Source of the DNA: CAYVTM01 sp964454645
GTDB taxonomy: Bacteria; Bacteroidota; Bacteroidia; Sphingobacteriales; Sphingobacteriaceae
Assembly (NCBI GenBank): GCA_964454645.1
Contig: CAYVTM010000009.1
Coordinates: forward strand, 1-64,000
Length of the DNA stretch: 64,000 nt
Direction of reading: 5' to 3'
Program-made: the position numbers and the translations under genes
The notes under the pieces: model-generated
Told to the model about the DNA's origin: nothing
The model's database searches: none
The model's input: only the letters and a program-made list of their open reading frames with translations
Shown: one piece after another, positions 17,393 to 25,040 of the stretch
Numbering within the stretch: position 1 is the stretch's first letter
How the letters are laid out: every line of letters starts with the position of its first letter

Positions 17393-18254
17393 ACGTATTA
17401 AATATAATATGAAAAACTGTTCCCTGTGGCTTATTATTTAAAATCTGAATTTGTGCCCGATGATTATCGGCAACTTGTTTCACTATAAATAAACCCAATC
17501 CGGTACCTTTTGTTGTGCGGGTATATTCATCGCCCGAACGATAAAATTTTTCGAAAATATGCCTGCGTTCATTTTCCGAAATACCTTTACCTTCATCACT
17601 TACAAATAAGTGTATCTGTCCCTCTTCCTCTTTCAGTTCTATACCGATTATCGAATGTTCGTTCGAATATTTAATCGCATTCTCTAATAAATTATTAACT
17701 AAAGAGGCCAATGCAAAACGATCTCCCCTGATATATATATTTTCAGCAATGCAAACATCAAAAGTATGCTGATGCTCGTTCATCAATTGCAAGCGATCAA
17801 CCAGGCTCCCCGTCATTTCCGAAAAATTAAACTCTGCTTTCGGAAAACTATAACTTCGGTTCTCGATTTTGGTTGCCAATAGCATCTTCTCTGCCAGATC
17901 ATCCAGGCGTTCAATATCGTTTAATGAATTCAATAAAAATGAACGTTGTTTTTCCTTATCCAGATCGTGCTTTAAAATGGTCTGTAAATATAATTTGATA
18001 GAAGCAAGCGGAGATTTTAACTCATGTGTTACCGAAAGCAAGAAATTCTTCTGTTGTTTATTCATTCGGATCTCTTTTTTAATGGCCGACTGCAAAAGAT
18101 AAGCCCCGAAACATAATAAAAAGAAAAAAACAATCCCTTCCCCGATTATCATCTGCCAGCGTTCGTGTTGTAAGGAAATCAAAAGATATGCCCACCAACA
18201 GAACTGTATAAAAATATAAGCTACCAACAGATAAAAAAGGGTGATGGATTTCAT
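17382..18254 (-). CDS. Membrane sensor histidine kinase
   Basis: A compact 290-residue kinase with two N-terminal membrane helices (about 5-27 and 37-57) and almost no periplasmic loop, so it probably senses within the membrane or through a partner. The dimerisation helix has SVTHELKSPLASIK with His77 as phosphorylation site. The ATPase domain has the N box NLLENAIKYS, G1 DEGKGIS, F box FEKFYR and G2 GTGLGLFIVK. It overlaps the regulator gene (17382-17392) and follows pfkA after 11 bases. Confidence 0.92.
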   Translation of the reverse strand: MKSITLFYLLVAYIFIQFCWWAYLLISLQHERWQMIIGEGIVFFFLLCFGAYLLQSAIKKEIRMNKQQKNFLLSVTHELKSPLASIKLYLQTILKHDLDKEKQRSFLLNSLNDIERLDDLAEKMLLATKIENRSYSFPKAEFNFSEMTGSLVDRLQLMNEHQHTFDVCIAENIYIRGDRFALASLVNNLLENAIKYSNEHSIIGIELKEEEGQIHLFVSDEGKGISENERRHIFEKFYRSGDEYTRTTKGTGLGLFIVKQVADNHRAQIQILNNKPQGTVFHIIFNTYES

Positions 18255-18265
18255 ACGTTTAGCAC

Positions 18266-19237
18266 TTAGGTAGAAAGTATGCTCACTAAATTCAGCAGTT
18301 CGGAATTAATTTCCTGATGGTATTTTACTGCTTTCTCTAAAGAAGTAAATTGAATTTTCCCGTTAATAACACCTGCCATCAGATTTGTTTTTCCTGCCAT
18401 CAGGGCTTCGACTGATGCAACACCCAACCTGCTTCCCAATACACGATCGGAACAAGAAGGTTTCCCTCCACGCTGTATATGTCCCAAAATACTTACCCGT
18501 ATGTCGAAATGTGAAAATTTTTCTTTTACTTTTTCCGCTACCTGAAAAGCACCTCCTTCCACTTCACCTTCCGCCACTACAACAATCATCGAAGTTTTTT
18601 TACGGGACCACCCTCTCTCCAACATGTTTAACAACTGGTCCATATCCGTTTTGCTTTCGGGTACCAAAATCGCTTCCGAACCTCCGGCTATGCCCGATTG
18701 CAAAGCAATGAATCCCGCATCACGTCCCATTACCTCTATAAAAAACAAACGATCATGCGAATCGGCAGTATCACGTATGCGATCAATGGCATCAACAGCG
18801 GTGTTTATTGCCGTATCATAACCGATGGTAAAATCTGTACCGTATAAATCGTTATCGATGGTTCCGGGAATTCCGATCACCGGAATACCAAATTCTTTTT
18901 CAAATTCCAAGGCTCCACAGAATGTTCCATCTCCTCCAATTGCTATCAATCCATCAATGCCCTTTACCTGTAGGTTTTCAAAAGCTTGCTTTCTTCCTTC
19001 GGGCGTACGAAAGCGATCGCTGCGTGCCGACTTCAAAACCGTTCCACCGCGTTGGATAATATTACTTACCGCTTCGGAAGGCATCAAAGAAAAATCATTG
19101 TCAATCATTCCATCATACCCGCGCATAATACCAAACACTTCAAGTCCATGATAGATCCCCGATCGCACTACCGCACGAATACAAGCATTCATTCCCGGCG
19201 CATCTCCCCCCGATGTAAAAACAGCAACTCGTTTCAT
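18266..19237 (-). CDS. pfkA: ATP-dependent 6-phosphofructokinase
   Basis: PfkA phosphorylates fructose 6-phosphate to fructose 1,6-bisphosphate, the committed step of glycolysis. The 323-residue protein shows the ATP loop FTSGGDAPGMNA, GGDGTFCGA, and the catalytic PGTIDNDLYGTDFTIGYDTA with the Asp base. The Gly after the first GGD (not Asp) is typical of the ATP- rather than pyrophosphate-dependent form. I start it at MKRVAVF (19237), since an upstream in-frame ATG adds nine residues unlike any Pfk. Length matches bacterial PfkA. It sits in a minus-strand run with ispG and the two-component system. Confidence 0.95.
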   Translation of the reverse strand: MKRVAVFTSGGDAPGMNACIRAVVRSGIYHGLEVFGIMRGYDGMIDNDFSLMPSEAVSNIIQRGGTVLKSARSDRFRTPEGRKQAFENLQVKGIDGLIAIGGDGTFCGALEFEKEFGIPVIGIPGTIDNDLYGTDFTIGYDTAINTAVDAIDRIRDTADSHDRLFFIEVMGRDAGFIALQSGIAGGSEAILVPESKTDMDQLLNMLERGWSRKKTSMIVVVAEGEVEGGAFQVAEKVKEKFSHFDIRVSILGHIQRGGKPSCSDRVLGSRLGVASVEALMAGKTNLMAGVINGKIQFTSLEKAVKYHQEINSELLNLVSILST

Positions 19238-19310
19238 GTGTTTATAGTTTTTGTTAAAGGTCACATGGAATGACTAATAATCATTTATTTATAACAGCCA
19301 TTTCATAAAT

Positions 19311-21305
19311 TTAAATTTCGTTCAGCGATTCTTTTTCTACCCATAGCCCGTCTTCTTTAATCAACCCGATCAATTCATCAACAGCTTGTTCGGTATTTAC
19401 ATTTTTGCGTACCACTTCTTTCCCCCGGTACAAAGTTATCTTTCCGGGACCTGTTCCTACATAGCCATAATCGGCATCCGCCATTTCTCCGGGGCCATTT
19501 ACGATACATCCCATAATACCGATTTTTATTCCTTTCAGATGATCGGTCCTGCTGCGTATCTTTTGAGTAGTCTCCTGTAAGTCGAACAACGTTCTTCCAC
19601 AGGAAGGGCAAGAAATATATTCGGTTTTCGAAATGCGTGTACGTGTAGCCTGTAAAATTCCGAAGGAAAGTGTATTAACCAGGCGCTTGCTCTGATCTTT
19701 TGCATCAATCCATATCCCATCCCCGAAACCATCCAATAGCAAAGCTCCCAAATCACTCGCTGCATACAATTGCAAATCATCGCCGGAGATATCCGTATAA
19801 CCTCGCTGAAGGATTACCGGAATCGGGTATTTGTTTCGTAGCAGATAAAAGAAAAAAGCTCTTTGTTCCGCCATGCCATGCAACACATGCGTCTGTAAAA
19901 TCAATACATTAGAAGTGTCTTCAAAAACGGATGCGGGTATCTGCATCAACTCTTCTGCTGTTCCCCGGATAAAATTCAATACAGGACTTTTCTTTGTTAC
20001 ATCCCATTTTCCCGCTGAGAATAGGGGCATCGCATTACTTTTATCCTCAAGAATTTGCCAGAACTCCGCATCATATACCTTCATCAGATTTCCGGGCATG
20101 GCAAAACCAGGTACCTGCGAACCCAGGTAGATATAGTCGGCAGCCAGATCACTCAAATTATACTTATCCAATAAAGGAGAATAAGTATAACCGATTTCCG
20201 ATAATTGCAGTGCATCCGATAATTTTATTGCTGAATAATCCGCAAACACACGCGGCACCTGGTGATATCCGATATTATGCTGCCCACGGCTGATACGACG
20301 GTTATAAACAAAGGGATTGTATAATTCTTTCATAACCTCAATGCGCAAAGCTTCGGGAGTAGAACATTCCGCTATACTTTTTTCCGCCCGCTGATAATAG
20401 CGGTTCGCCAAAGCTATTGCCACCGGGGCTTCCAGCTCTGGGTCTTCGGTTAAGGAAACACGAATCGTATCACCCAATCCATCTTCCAGTAAGGTGCCAA
20501 TCCCCACAGCCGATTTAATACGCCCGTCTTCCCCGTCTCCCGCTTCGGTAACACCTAAGTGCAGGGGATAATTCATCCCCTCCTTCATCATGGTATGTAC
20601 CAGCAAACGATAAGCCTGCACCATCACTTGCGGATTACTCGCCTTCATCGAGATGACCAGGTTATAATAATTTTGTTCTTCGCAGATACGAATAAATTCC
20701 ATCGCCGACTCCACCATACCCAAAGGAGTATCACCATACCAACTCAGAATACGATCCGAAAGCGAACCGTGATTGGTACCGATACGCATCGCCGTACCGT
20801 ACTCTTTACATATTTTTACAAGGGGAATAAAACGAGAGCGAATACGCTCCAATTCTGCCTGATATTCAGCCGGTGTATATTCCAACACTTCGAATTTTTT
20901 CTTATCGGCATAATTTCCCGGATTTACCCGAACCTTCTCTACTATACGCGCAGCAGCTTCGGCAGCATTGGGGGTAAAATGAATATCAGCTACCAATGGA
21001 GCATTATAGCCTCTTGCTTTTAATCCCTTTTTAATCTCCGCCAGATTATTCGCCTCTTTCAAACTCGGCGCAGTTATGCGTATATATTCACAACCCGCTT
21101 CTATCATACGAATGCTTTGCTCTACCGTTGCCGCCGTATCCATTGTATCGGTAGTGGTCATCGACTGTATGCGTATGGGGTGATGCGCACCCAGAGGCAC
21201 ACCGCCGATATATACTTCACGGGTACGATAACGCTCATAACTCCAGAGCGAAGGGCAATACTCGGTGGATTTATGTATATCGGAAAGTATCTTTGAGGAA
21301 TCCAT
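19311..21305 (-). CDS. ispG: 4-hydroxy-3-methylbut-2-enyl-diphosphate synthase, long form
   Basis: IspG (GcpE) converts methylerythritol cyclodiphosphate to HMBPP in the non-mevalonate isoprenoid pathway using a [4Fe-4S] cluster. The 664-residue protein is the three-domain form known from Bacteroidota, Chlamydiae and plants: an N-terminal TIM barrel (about 25-290, with IRIQSMTTTDTMDT and VADIHFTPNAA), an inserted domain (about 295-555), and the cluster domain with CPSCGRT near 564 and IMGCIVNGPGEM near 597. The enterobacterial form is about 370 residues. A TAGTTTTG promoter box lies 16 bases upstream. Confidence 0.94.
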   Translation of the reverse strand: MDSSKILSDIHKSTEYCPSLWSYERYRTREVYIGGVPLGAHHPIRIQSMTTTDTMDTAATVEQSIRMIEAGCEYIRITAPSLKEANNLAEIKKGLKARGYNAPLVADIHFTPNAAEAAARIVEKVRVNPGNYADKKKFEVLEYTPAEYQAELERIRSRFIPLVKICKEYGTAMRIGTNHGSLSDRILSWYGDTPLGMVESAMEFIRICEEQNYYNLVISMKASNPQVMVQAYRLLVHTMMKEGMNYPLHLGVTEAGDGEDGRIKSAVGIGTLLEDGLGDTIRVSLTEDPELEAPVAIALANRYYQRAEKSIAECSTPEALRIEVMKELYNPFVYNRRISRGQHNIGYHQVPRVFADYSAIKLSDALQLSEIGYTYSPLLDKYNLSDLAADYIYLGSQVPGFAMPGNLMKVYDAEFWQILEDKSNAMPLFSAGKWDVTKKSPVLNFIRGTAEELMQIPASVFEDTSNVLILQTHVLHGMAEQRAFFFYLLRNKYPIPVILQRGYTDISGDDLQLYAASDLGALLLDGFGDGIWIDAKDQSKRLVNTLSFGILQATRTRISKTEYISCPSCGRTLFDLQETTQKIRSRTDHLKGIKIGIMGCIVNGPGEMADADYGYVGTGPGKITLYRGKEVVRKNVNTEQAVDELIGLIKEDGLWVEKESLNEI

Positions 21306-21321
21306 GAATCGTAAATATGTG

Positions 21322-21329
21322 CAAAACTA
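21322..21329 (-). promoter_or_regulatory. ispG -7 promoter box (TAGTTTTG)
   Basis: TAGTTTTG on the minus strand matches TAnnTTTG and ends 16 bases before the ispG ATG. No good -33 TTTG is visible at the expected distance, so it is a weaker call. Confidence 0.45.
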
Positions 21330-21535
21330 TGAAATTTTAAGGAGAAGGCTGATGGAATTGCATTTTATCTGTTTCCGAAAAATGTATTTAAAGGTATTTA
21401 AAAAGCAATTTTCAAAAAGTCACTAAGCATTTTACTACTAAATATTTCCCAATCAAAACTTTTGGTATAGAATTGGTACATTTTTGCTCTACAATCCAAC
21501 ACTCATCATCGAAGCTATCACATTAAATTAAAAGC

Positions 21536-21886
21536 ATGCACATCGAAGAACATCCAACGAAAATCGCCGAACTTATTTCCGAAGAACAATTTATAAGCAC
21601 TGCCGAAGACGGATTGGATCTGTTAGGAAATATCTATTATCAGGGTTTTGATAAAGTAATCATCCGGGAGAAAAACTTTAGTCCCGGCTTTTTTGATTTA
21701 AAAACCGGGATTGCAGGAGAACTGTTGCAAAAGTTTTCGAACTATCGCGTTCGTTTGGTTATTGTTGGAGACTTCAGTAAATACCCGAGTAAAAGCCTGA
21801 AAGATTTTATCTACGAAAGTAATCAGAGGACACAGGTTAATTTTGTGCCTACCCTAGAAGAAGCACTGGAACGCTTAGGGGAATAG
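21536..21886 (+). CDS. DUF4180 family protein
   Basis: A 116-residue protein matching DUF4180 from end to end: the segment QFISTAEDGLDLLGNIYYQG, a central FSPGFFDLKTGIAGELLQKFSNY, the VRLVIVGDFSKYPSKSLKDF strand-loop, and a C-terminal helix FVPTLEEALERLGE. The fold resembles STAS/SpoIIAA-like small alpha-beta domains, but the function is unknown. It is flanked by ispG (divergent) and the arsR-type gene, with no obvious operon partner. Confidence 0.8.
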   Translation: MHIEEHPTKIAELISEEQFISTAEDGLDLLGNIYYQGFDKVIIREKNFSPGFFDLKTGIAGELLQKFSNYRVRLVIVGDFSKYPSKSLKDFIYESNQRTQVNFVPTLEEALERLGE

Positions 21887-21969
21887 TAAAGTAAATCATT
21901 CCTGATTCTTTTGTAAAAAGCATTCTCAATCTCCTCATTTTCTATATTTTACATTTTTTTTAAAGAATA

Positions 21970-22006
21970 TTTGCGAAACCGAATAGTTGCGCATATATTT
22001 GCAACT
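21970..22006 (+). promoter_or_regulatory. Promoter and operator of the ArsR-type gene
   Basis: TTTG (21970-21973), 20 bases, then TATATTTG (21994-22001) makes a near-perfect Bacteroidota promoter. The inverted repeat AGTTGC-N10-GCAACT (21985-21990, 22001-22006) brackets the -7 box, the usual place for an ArsR-family autoregulatory site. The arms lie inside two copies of GAATAGTT (21981 and 22007). Confidence 0.6.
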
Positions 22007-22037
22007 GAATAGTTTCATATAATAATTATAATATAAA

Positions 22038-22364
22038 ATGAGGAGAGATATATTTCAAGCAATTGCCGACCCTACCCGAAGGGCTATCATAGCGCTGATT
22101 GCCATACAGGCAATGACCCCAAACGCTATCGCAGAACATTTCGATACGAGCCGTCAGGCAGTATCGAAACATTTGCGCATACTAAGCGAATGTCAGATCG
22201 TAAAACAAGAGCAAAGGGGCAGAGAGATTTATTACCAGTTAGAACTAAAAAAGATAAAAGAAATAGATAAATGGTTGGAACAATTCCGAAAAATTTGGGA
22301 CGACCGATTTAACCAATTAGACAATGTATTAGTAAACCTTAAAAACAAAAAAAATGAACAGTAA
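22038..22364 (+). CDS. ArsR/SmtB family transcriptional regulator
   Basis: A 108-residue winged-helix repressor. It has the sequence pattern IFQAIADPTRRAIIALI at the N-terminus and the recognition helix region HFDTSRQAVSKHLRIL (about 38-55), followed by the wing EQRGREIYYQLE. No metal-binding cysteine motif (ELCVCDL) is present, so it belongs to the non-metal group usually paired with an AHSA1 protein. Its stop overlaps the AHSA1 gene by 11 bases, so both are translated together. A palindrome over its promoter suggests autorepression. Confidence 0.9.
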   Translation: MRRDIFQAIADPTRRAIIALIAIQAMTPNAIAEHFDTSRQAVSKHLRILSECQIVKQEQRGREIYYQLELKKIKEIDKWLEQFRKIWDDRFNQLDNVLVNLKNKKNEQ

Positions 22365-22860
22365 TCTCTTATTTGATTTTTCCGTAAATAAGGAAAACAA
22401 AACCATTCATGTAAAACGTGAATTTGCTGCCGGACTTGAATTGGTTTGGAAAGCATGGACAACAGCCGAACTGTTAGACCAGTGGTGGGCTCCCAAACCT
22501 TTTCGCAATCAAACCAAAGCCATGGATTTTCGTAAAGGTGGATTTTGGCTCTACGCAATGATCAGTCCGGAAAACGAAACACATTGGTGCAGACTCGACT
22601 ATCAGGAAATAGATACCCTGAAAAGTTTTTCGGGACTGGATGCTTTTTGTGATGAACAAGGAGTTATTGTTCCAAATTTTCCGCGTATGGAATGGAATAA
22701 TGTATTTAACGAAGAAAGCAGCAATACCTTTGTAAACATCAGCATCTATTTTGACAAGCTCGAAGATTTGGAAAAAATAATTGAAATGGGCTTTAAAGAA
22801 GGATTCACGATGGGTATGGAAAATCTTGATGAATTATTGATAACTTTAAAAGGTAAATAA
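22354..22860 (+). CDS. AHSA1/SRPBCC domain protein
   Basis: A 168-residue START-like protein of the AHSA1 group (activator of Hsp90 ATPase homologue). Features are REFAAGLELVWKAWTTAELLDQWWAPKPF, FRKGGFWLYAM, and the C-terminal helix LEKIIEMGFKEGFTMGMENLDELL. These proteins form a hydrophobic cavity that binds small ligands. Genes for ArsR plus AHSA1 pairs are common in Bacteroidota; the ligand is unknown. A strong hairpin without a T-run follows it (22877-22918). Confidence 0.85.
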   Translation: MNSNLLFDFSVNKENKTIHVKREFAAGLELVWKAWTTAELLDQWWAPKPFRNQTKAMDFRKGGFWLYAMISPENETHWCRLDYQEIDTLKSFSGLDAFCDEQGVIVPNFPRMEWNNVFNEESSNTFVNISIYFDKLEDLEKIIEMGFKEGFTMGMENLDELLITLKGK

Positions 22861-22876
22861 TCAACAAAACATGACA

Positions 22877-22918
22877 CATTCGGTAAAGCCCAAATAAATT
22901 GTTGGGCTTCACCGAATG
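22877..22918. other. Long stem-loop after the AHSA1 gene
   Basis: CATTCGGTAAAGCCCA can pair with TGGGCTTCACCGAATG (one A-C mismatch) around a ten-base loop. There is no T-tract on the plus side, so it is not a standard terminator for the AHSA1 gene; it may be an mRNA-stabilising or processing structure. Confidence 0.5.
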
Positions 22919-22950
22919 CAATTGTACTGATGGAACAGATATAAAATACT

Positions 22951-23319
22951 ATGAAAAATTCCTTTGCAAATGTGAACGAATACATTGCCGGTTTTCCAGA
23001 AAACGTTCAGGTTATTTTGGAAAAAATCCGGAAAACGATCCGAAAAAATGCTCCTCAGGCAACGGAAGAAATTGCCTATCAGATGCCCGCATATAAGTTG
23101 AATAAAAGGCCGCTGCTGTATTTCGCTGCTTTCAAAAATCACATTGGCTTATACGCAACACCTTCGGGGCATTTGGAATTTGCCGAAGAGCTTTCCGGAT
23201 ATAAGCAAGGAAAAGGTTCTGTACAGTTTCCATTAGATGAAGCTATTCCCTATACCCTGATCGAAAAAATCGTAAAATTCAGAGTCAAAGAAAATGAATC
23301 GAAAAATAAAAACGTATGA
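22951..23319 (+). CDS. DUF1801 (YdhG-like) family protein
   Basis: A 122-residue DUF1801 protein of the YdhG/frataxin-like fold type. Seen are VNEYIAGFPENVQVILEKIRKTIRKNAP, then EEIAYQMPAYKLNKRPLLYFAAFKNHIGLYATPSG, and GSVQFPLDEAIPYTLIEKIV. Bacillus Fra is a distant relative proposed as an iron chaperone; that role is not shown here. Its last four bases overlap the next DUF1801-like gene (ATGA), so the two are cotranslated. Confidence 0.85.
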   Translation: MKNSFANVNEYIAGFPENVQVILEKIRKTIRKNAPQATEEIAYQMPAYKLNKRPLLYFAAFKNHIGLYATPSGHLEFAEELSGYKQGKGSVQFPLDEAIPYTLIEKIVKFRVKENESKNKNV

Positions 23320-23714
23320 ACAAAGACATTCAAGCTTATCACGAGAAATTAAATAAGGAGGATAAATCCATTTGTGATTTGCTCTATACCGAAATATGTA
23401 AAAACCTTCCCGATGCCGAACATAAAGTATGGCATGCGCATCCTGTATGGTTTTTGAGCGAAAATCCGATTGTAGGATACAGCAAACAAAAGGCAGGTAT
23501 TCGTTTAATGTTTTGGAGCGGAGCCGATTTCGAAGAAGTAGCTCTAAATATTAGGGGAGCTAAATTCAAAGATGCTTCGATCTTTTACCAGGCTGTACCC
23601 GAAATCAATACGAAGGATTTAAAACGCTGGTTGAAAAAATCAAGAGAGATACAATGGGATTATAAAAACATTGTAAAACGTAAAGGACTTCTAGAAAAAC
23701 TAAGCCCCTCTTAA
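23316..23714 (+). CDS. DUF1801-like protein, second copy
   Basis: A 132-residue protein starting at the ATGA overlap with the preceding gene. It has the same general plan but is clearly divergent: CDLLYTEICKNLPDAEHKVWHAHPVWFLSENPIVGYSKQKAGIRLMFWSGADFEE, with HPVWF in place of MPAYK. It belongs to the DUF1801 superfamily by pattern. The coupled pair may form a heteromer, which is an inference from the overlap. Confidence 0.75.
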   Translation: MNKDIQAYHEKLNKEDKSICDLLYTEICKNLPDAEHKVWHAHPVWFLSENPIVGYSKQKAGIRLMFWSGADFEEVALNIRGAKFKDASIFYQAVPEINTKDLKRWLKKSREIQWDYKNIVKRKGLLEKLSPS

Positions 23715-23738
23715 GTAGAACAAATAAAACTATATTTA

Positions 23739-24053
23739 TCAATCTAATAACGATTCTTGCTTTAGAATTTTTAAGCGTTTGAGTGAACGTGAAAAAATAT
23801 CAACCCAAACATAAACAAGTAAAGGAAAAACAATAAAAGCTATGGAATTGTATTCCCATGCAATAATAAAATCAAAGTGAATTATATGCATTATAGCTCG
23901 TGTCATACCGCATGCATAACACTCCATATCTAGTAATAATACACTCAAACAGATAGAATCGCCACTATCAAAATAATTGGCGGGTAATAACAATAACACG
24001 ATTGGTATTATTATCAACCCGCCAATTATAAGATACTGAATTTGCTTTTTCAA
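23739..24053 (-). CDS. DUF2752 membrane protein
   Basis: A 104-residue protein with three likely membrane helices (about 7-24, 52-68, 70-88). The family hallmark is CYACGMTRA, with Cys45 and Cys48 between the first and second helices, where the cysteines may bind a metal or form a redox pair. The role of DUF2752 is unknown. Its start is six bases after the stop of the TM2-domain gene on the same strand, so the two are one transcription unit. Confidence 0.85.
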   Translation of the reverse strand: MKKQIQYLIIGGLIIIPIVLLLLPANYFDSGDSICLSVLLLDMECYACGMTRAIMHIIHFDFIIAWEYNSIAFIVFPLLVYVWVDIFSRSLKRLKILKQESLLD

Positions 24054-24059
24054 AAATTA

Positions 24060-24659
24060 TTATAAGGTTTCTGAGTAAGAACCATTTTTGGGTTGCAAAT
24101 CACCGGTTGCTATACGTATTAAATCAATCAATGCCCAAATGCCACAACCCCCACCAGTTAGGAGCTGAATAATTCCAATGGCTGTATAACCTAAATAAAA
24201 GCGATGGATACCGATTGCCCCAACAAATATCACAAGGATTAAAGCAACAAGCTGACTTTTTCCTCCGGCTGGTTTCTTCGCTTGTTTTTCAAGCTTTTTA
24301 GCAATTAAAGCTTGCTTTGCTTCGAACTTTTTATTGTTTTTCGCAAAAGACGAACTTGCTGAAGATGAATTTGAAACTACTTGTTCAGTTTTAGCAGTAT
24401 TCGAAGAAGCATTCGTCATTGGTGTAAACGATACCGGAACTAAATACAATACATCTGATACCGATGCCGTCAATGTCGGTACATCTTCAATAACATTAGC
24501 TTCGGTCATACCAGCTTCGTTCGAACGGGCAAGCTGATCAACTTTGTTTGCATCGTTTTTCATGTACCTTGCACTGAAAACTGCATCTTCAATAGTGCTA
24601 CATGCGCTAAAAGCAAAGACAATTGCTAATAAGGGTAAAATTAATTTAGTTTTTTTCAT
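24060..24659 (-). CDS. TM2-domain protein with lipoprotein-like N-terminus
   Basis: A 199-residue protein that begins with a signal-peptide and possible lipobox (MKKTKLILPLLAIVFAFSAC, Cys20). A low-complexity Ser/Ala/Lys region follows (about 85-130), then a C-terminal TM2 domain (about 135-190) with LVALILVIFVGAIGIHRFYL and GIIQLLTGGGCGIWALIDLI. TM2 is a two-helix module of unknown role, with the conserved GIHRFYLG motif. A lipidated N-terminus plus two membrane helices is unusual. The N-terminal helix could instead be an uncleaved anchor. Confidence 0.8.
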   Translation of the reverse strand: MKKTKLILPLLAIVFAFSACSTIEDAVFSARYMKNDANKVDQLARSNEAGMTEANVIEDVPTLTASVSDVLYLVPVSFTPMTNASSNTAKTEQVVSNSSSASSSFAKNNKKFEAKQALIAKKLEKQAKKPAGGKSQLVALILVIFVGAIGIHRFYLGYTAIGIIQLLTGGGCGIWALIDLIRIATGDLQPKNGSYSETL

Positions 24660-24830
24660 ACTGTTGTTTTAAAAAAATATTTTTTACATTTTCTAAGTGA
24701 CTCTTCTTTTGAGAATGCCACTATTTTTCATAAAAATAATTATTTTATTGAGGATTCAAACAGTATTTAATTTTTTCTTTAAAAAAAATAAAAATTATCA
24801 ACAGTTATAAAAAAAATATACCAAAGTTAA

Positions 24831-24893
24831 TCAAAGTGCTATCAAACCCAGTACAATTAAGAAAACTGTCCAGGATATGTTCTTTGCGTTCAT
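24831..24893 (-). pseudogene. Truncated copy of the LiaF-like gene start
   Basis: An ATG at 24893 opens a 20-codon frame, MNAKNISWTVFLIVLGLIAL, then TGA. It copies the N-terminus of the LiaF-like protein at 25041-25976 (MNAKNLSWAVFLIVLGLILV). At the DNA level 24841-24900 and 25924-25983 agree at 58 of 60 positions, while the bases beyond do not. It is a relic of a tandem duplication or of a lost paralogue. Confidence 0.75.
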
Positions 24894-24900
24894 ATTATTC
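24841..24900. repeat. Direct repeat, copy 1 of 2 (other copy 25924-25983)
   Basis: Sixty bases, 58 identical to 25924-25983. The two mismatches lie in the Ala/Thr (position 9) and Leu/Ile (position 6) codons of the shared reading frame. The repeat also spans the start codon and seven bases upstream. Confidence 0.85.
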
Positions 24901-24983
24901 GTTTAGGACGCTATTGTTCTCAGATTGTCAAATATTTTCATTTGCAGTTAAAATTATTATTTTAGCTAAAGCTGTAAGCATAG

Positions 24984-25024
24984 AAATGCCCCCAATAGGT
25001 TTCTAAATTTTGGGGGCATTTTAT
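24984..25024 (-). terminator. Terminator of the pspC/liaF-like operon
   Basis: AAATGCCCCCAA pairs perfectly with TTGGGGGCATTT around a 14-base loop. It lies 17 bases downstream of the LiaF-like stop codon on the minus strand, with A/T tracts on both sides. Confidence 0.8.
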
Positions 25025-25040
25025 TCAATGCCGGTTTTGT

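Larger units (their letters stand above)
24660..25040. other. Intergenic stretch with a gene relic and a terminator
   Basis: These 381 bases are very AT-rich. They hold a 60-bp copy of the start of the LiaF-like gene (24841-24900) and that gene's terminator (24984-25024). Nothing else was recognised; the TM2 gene promoter must lie near 24660-24760. Confidence 0.6.
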
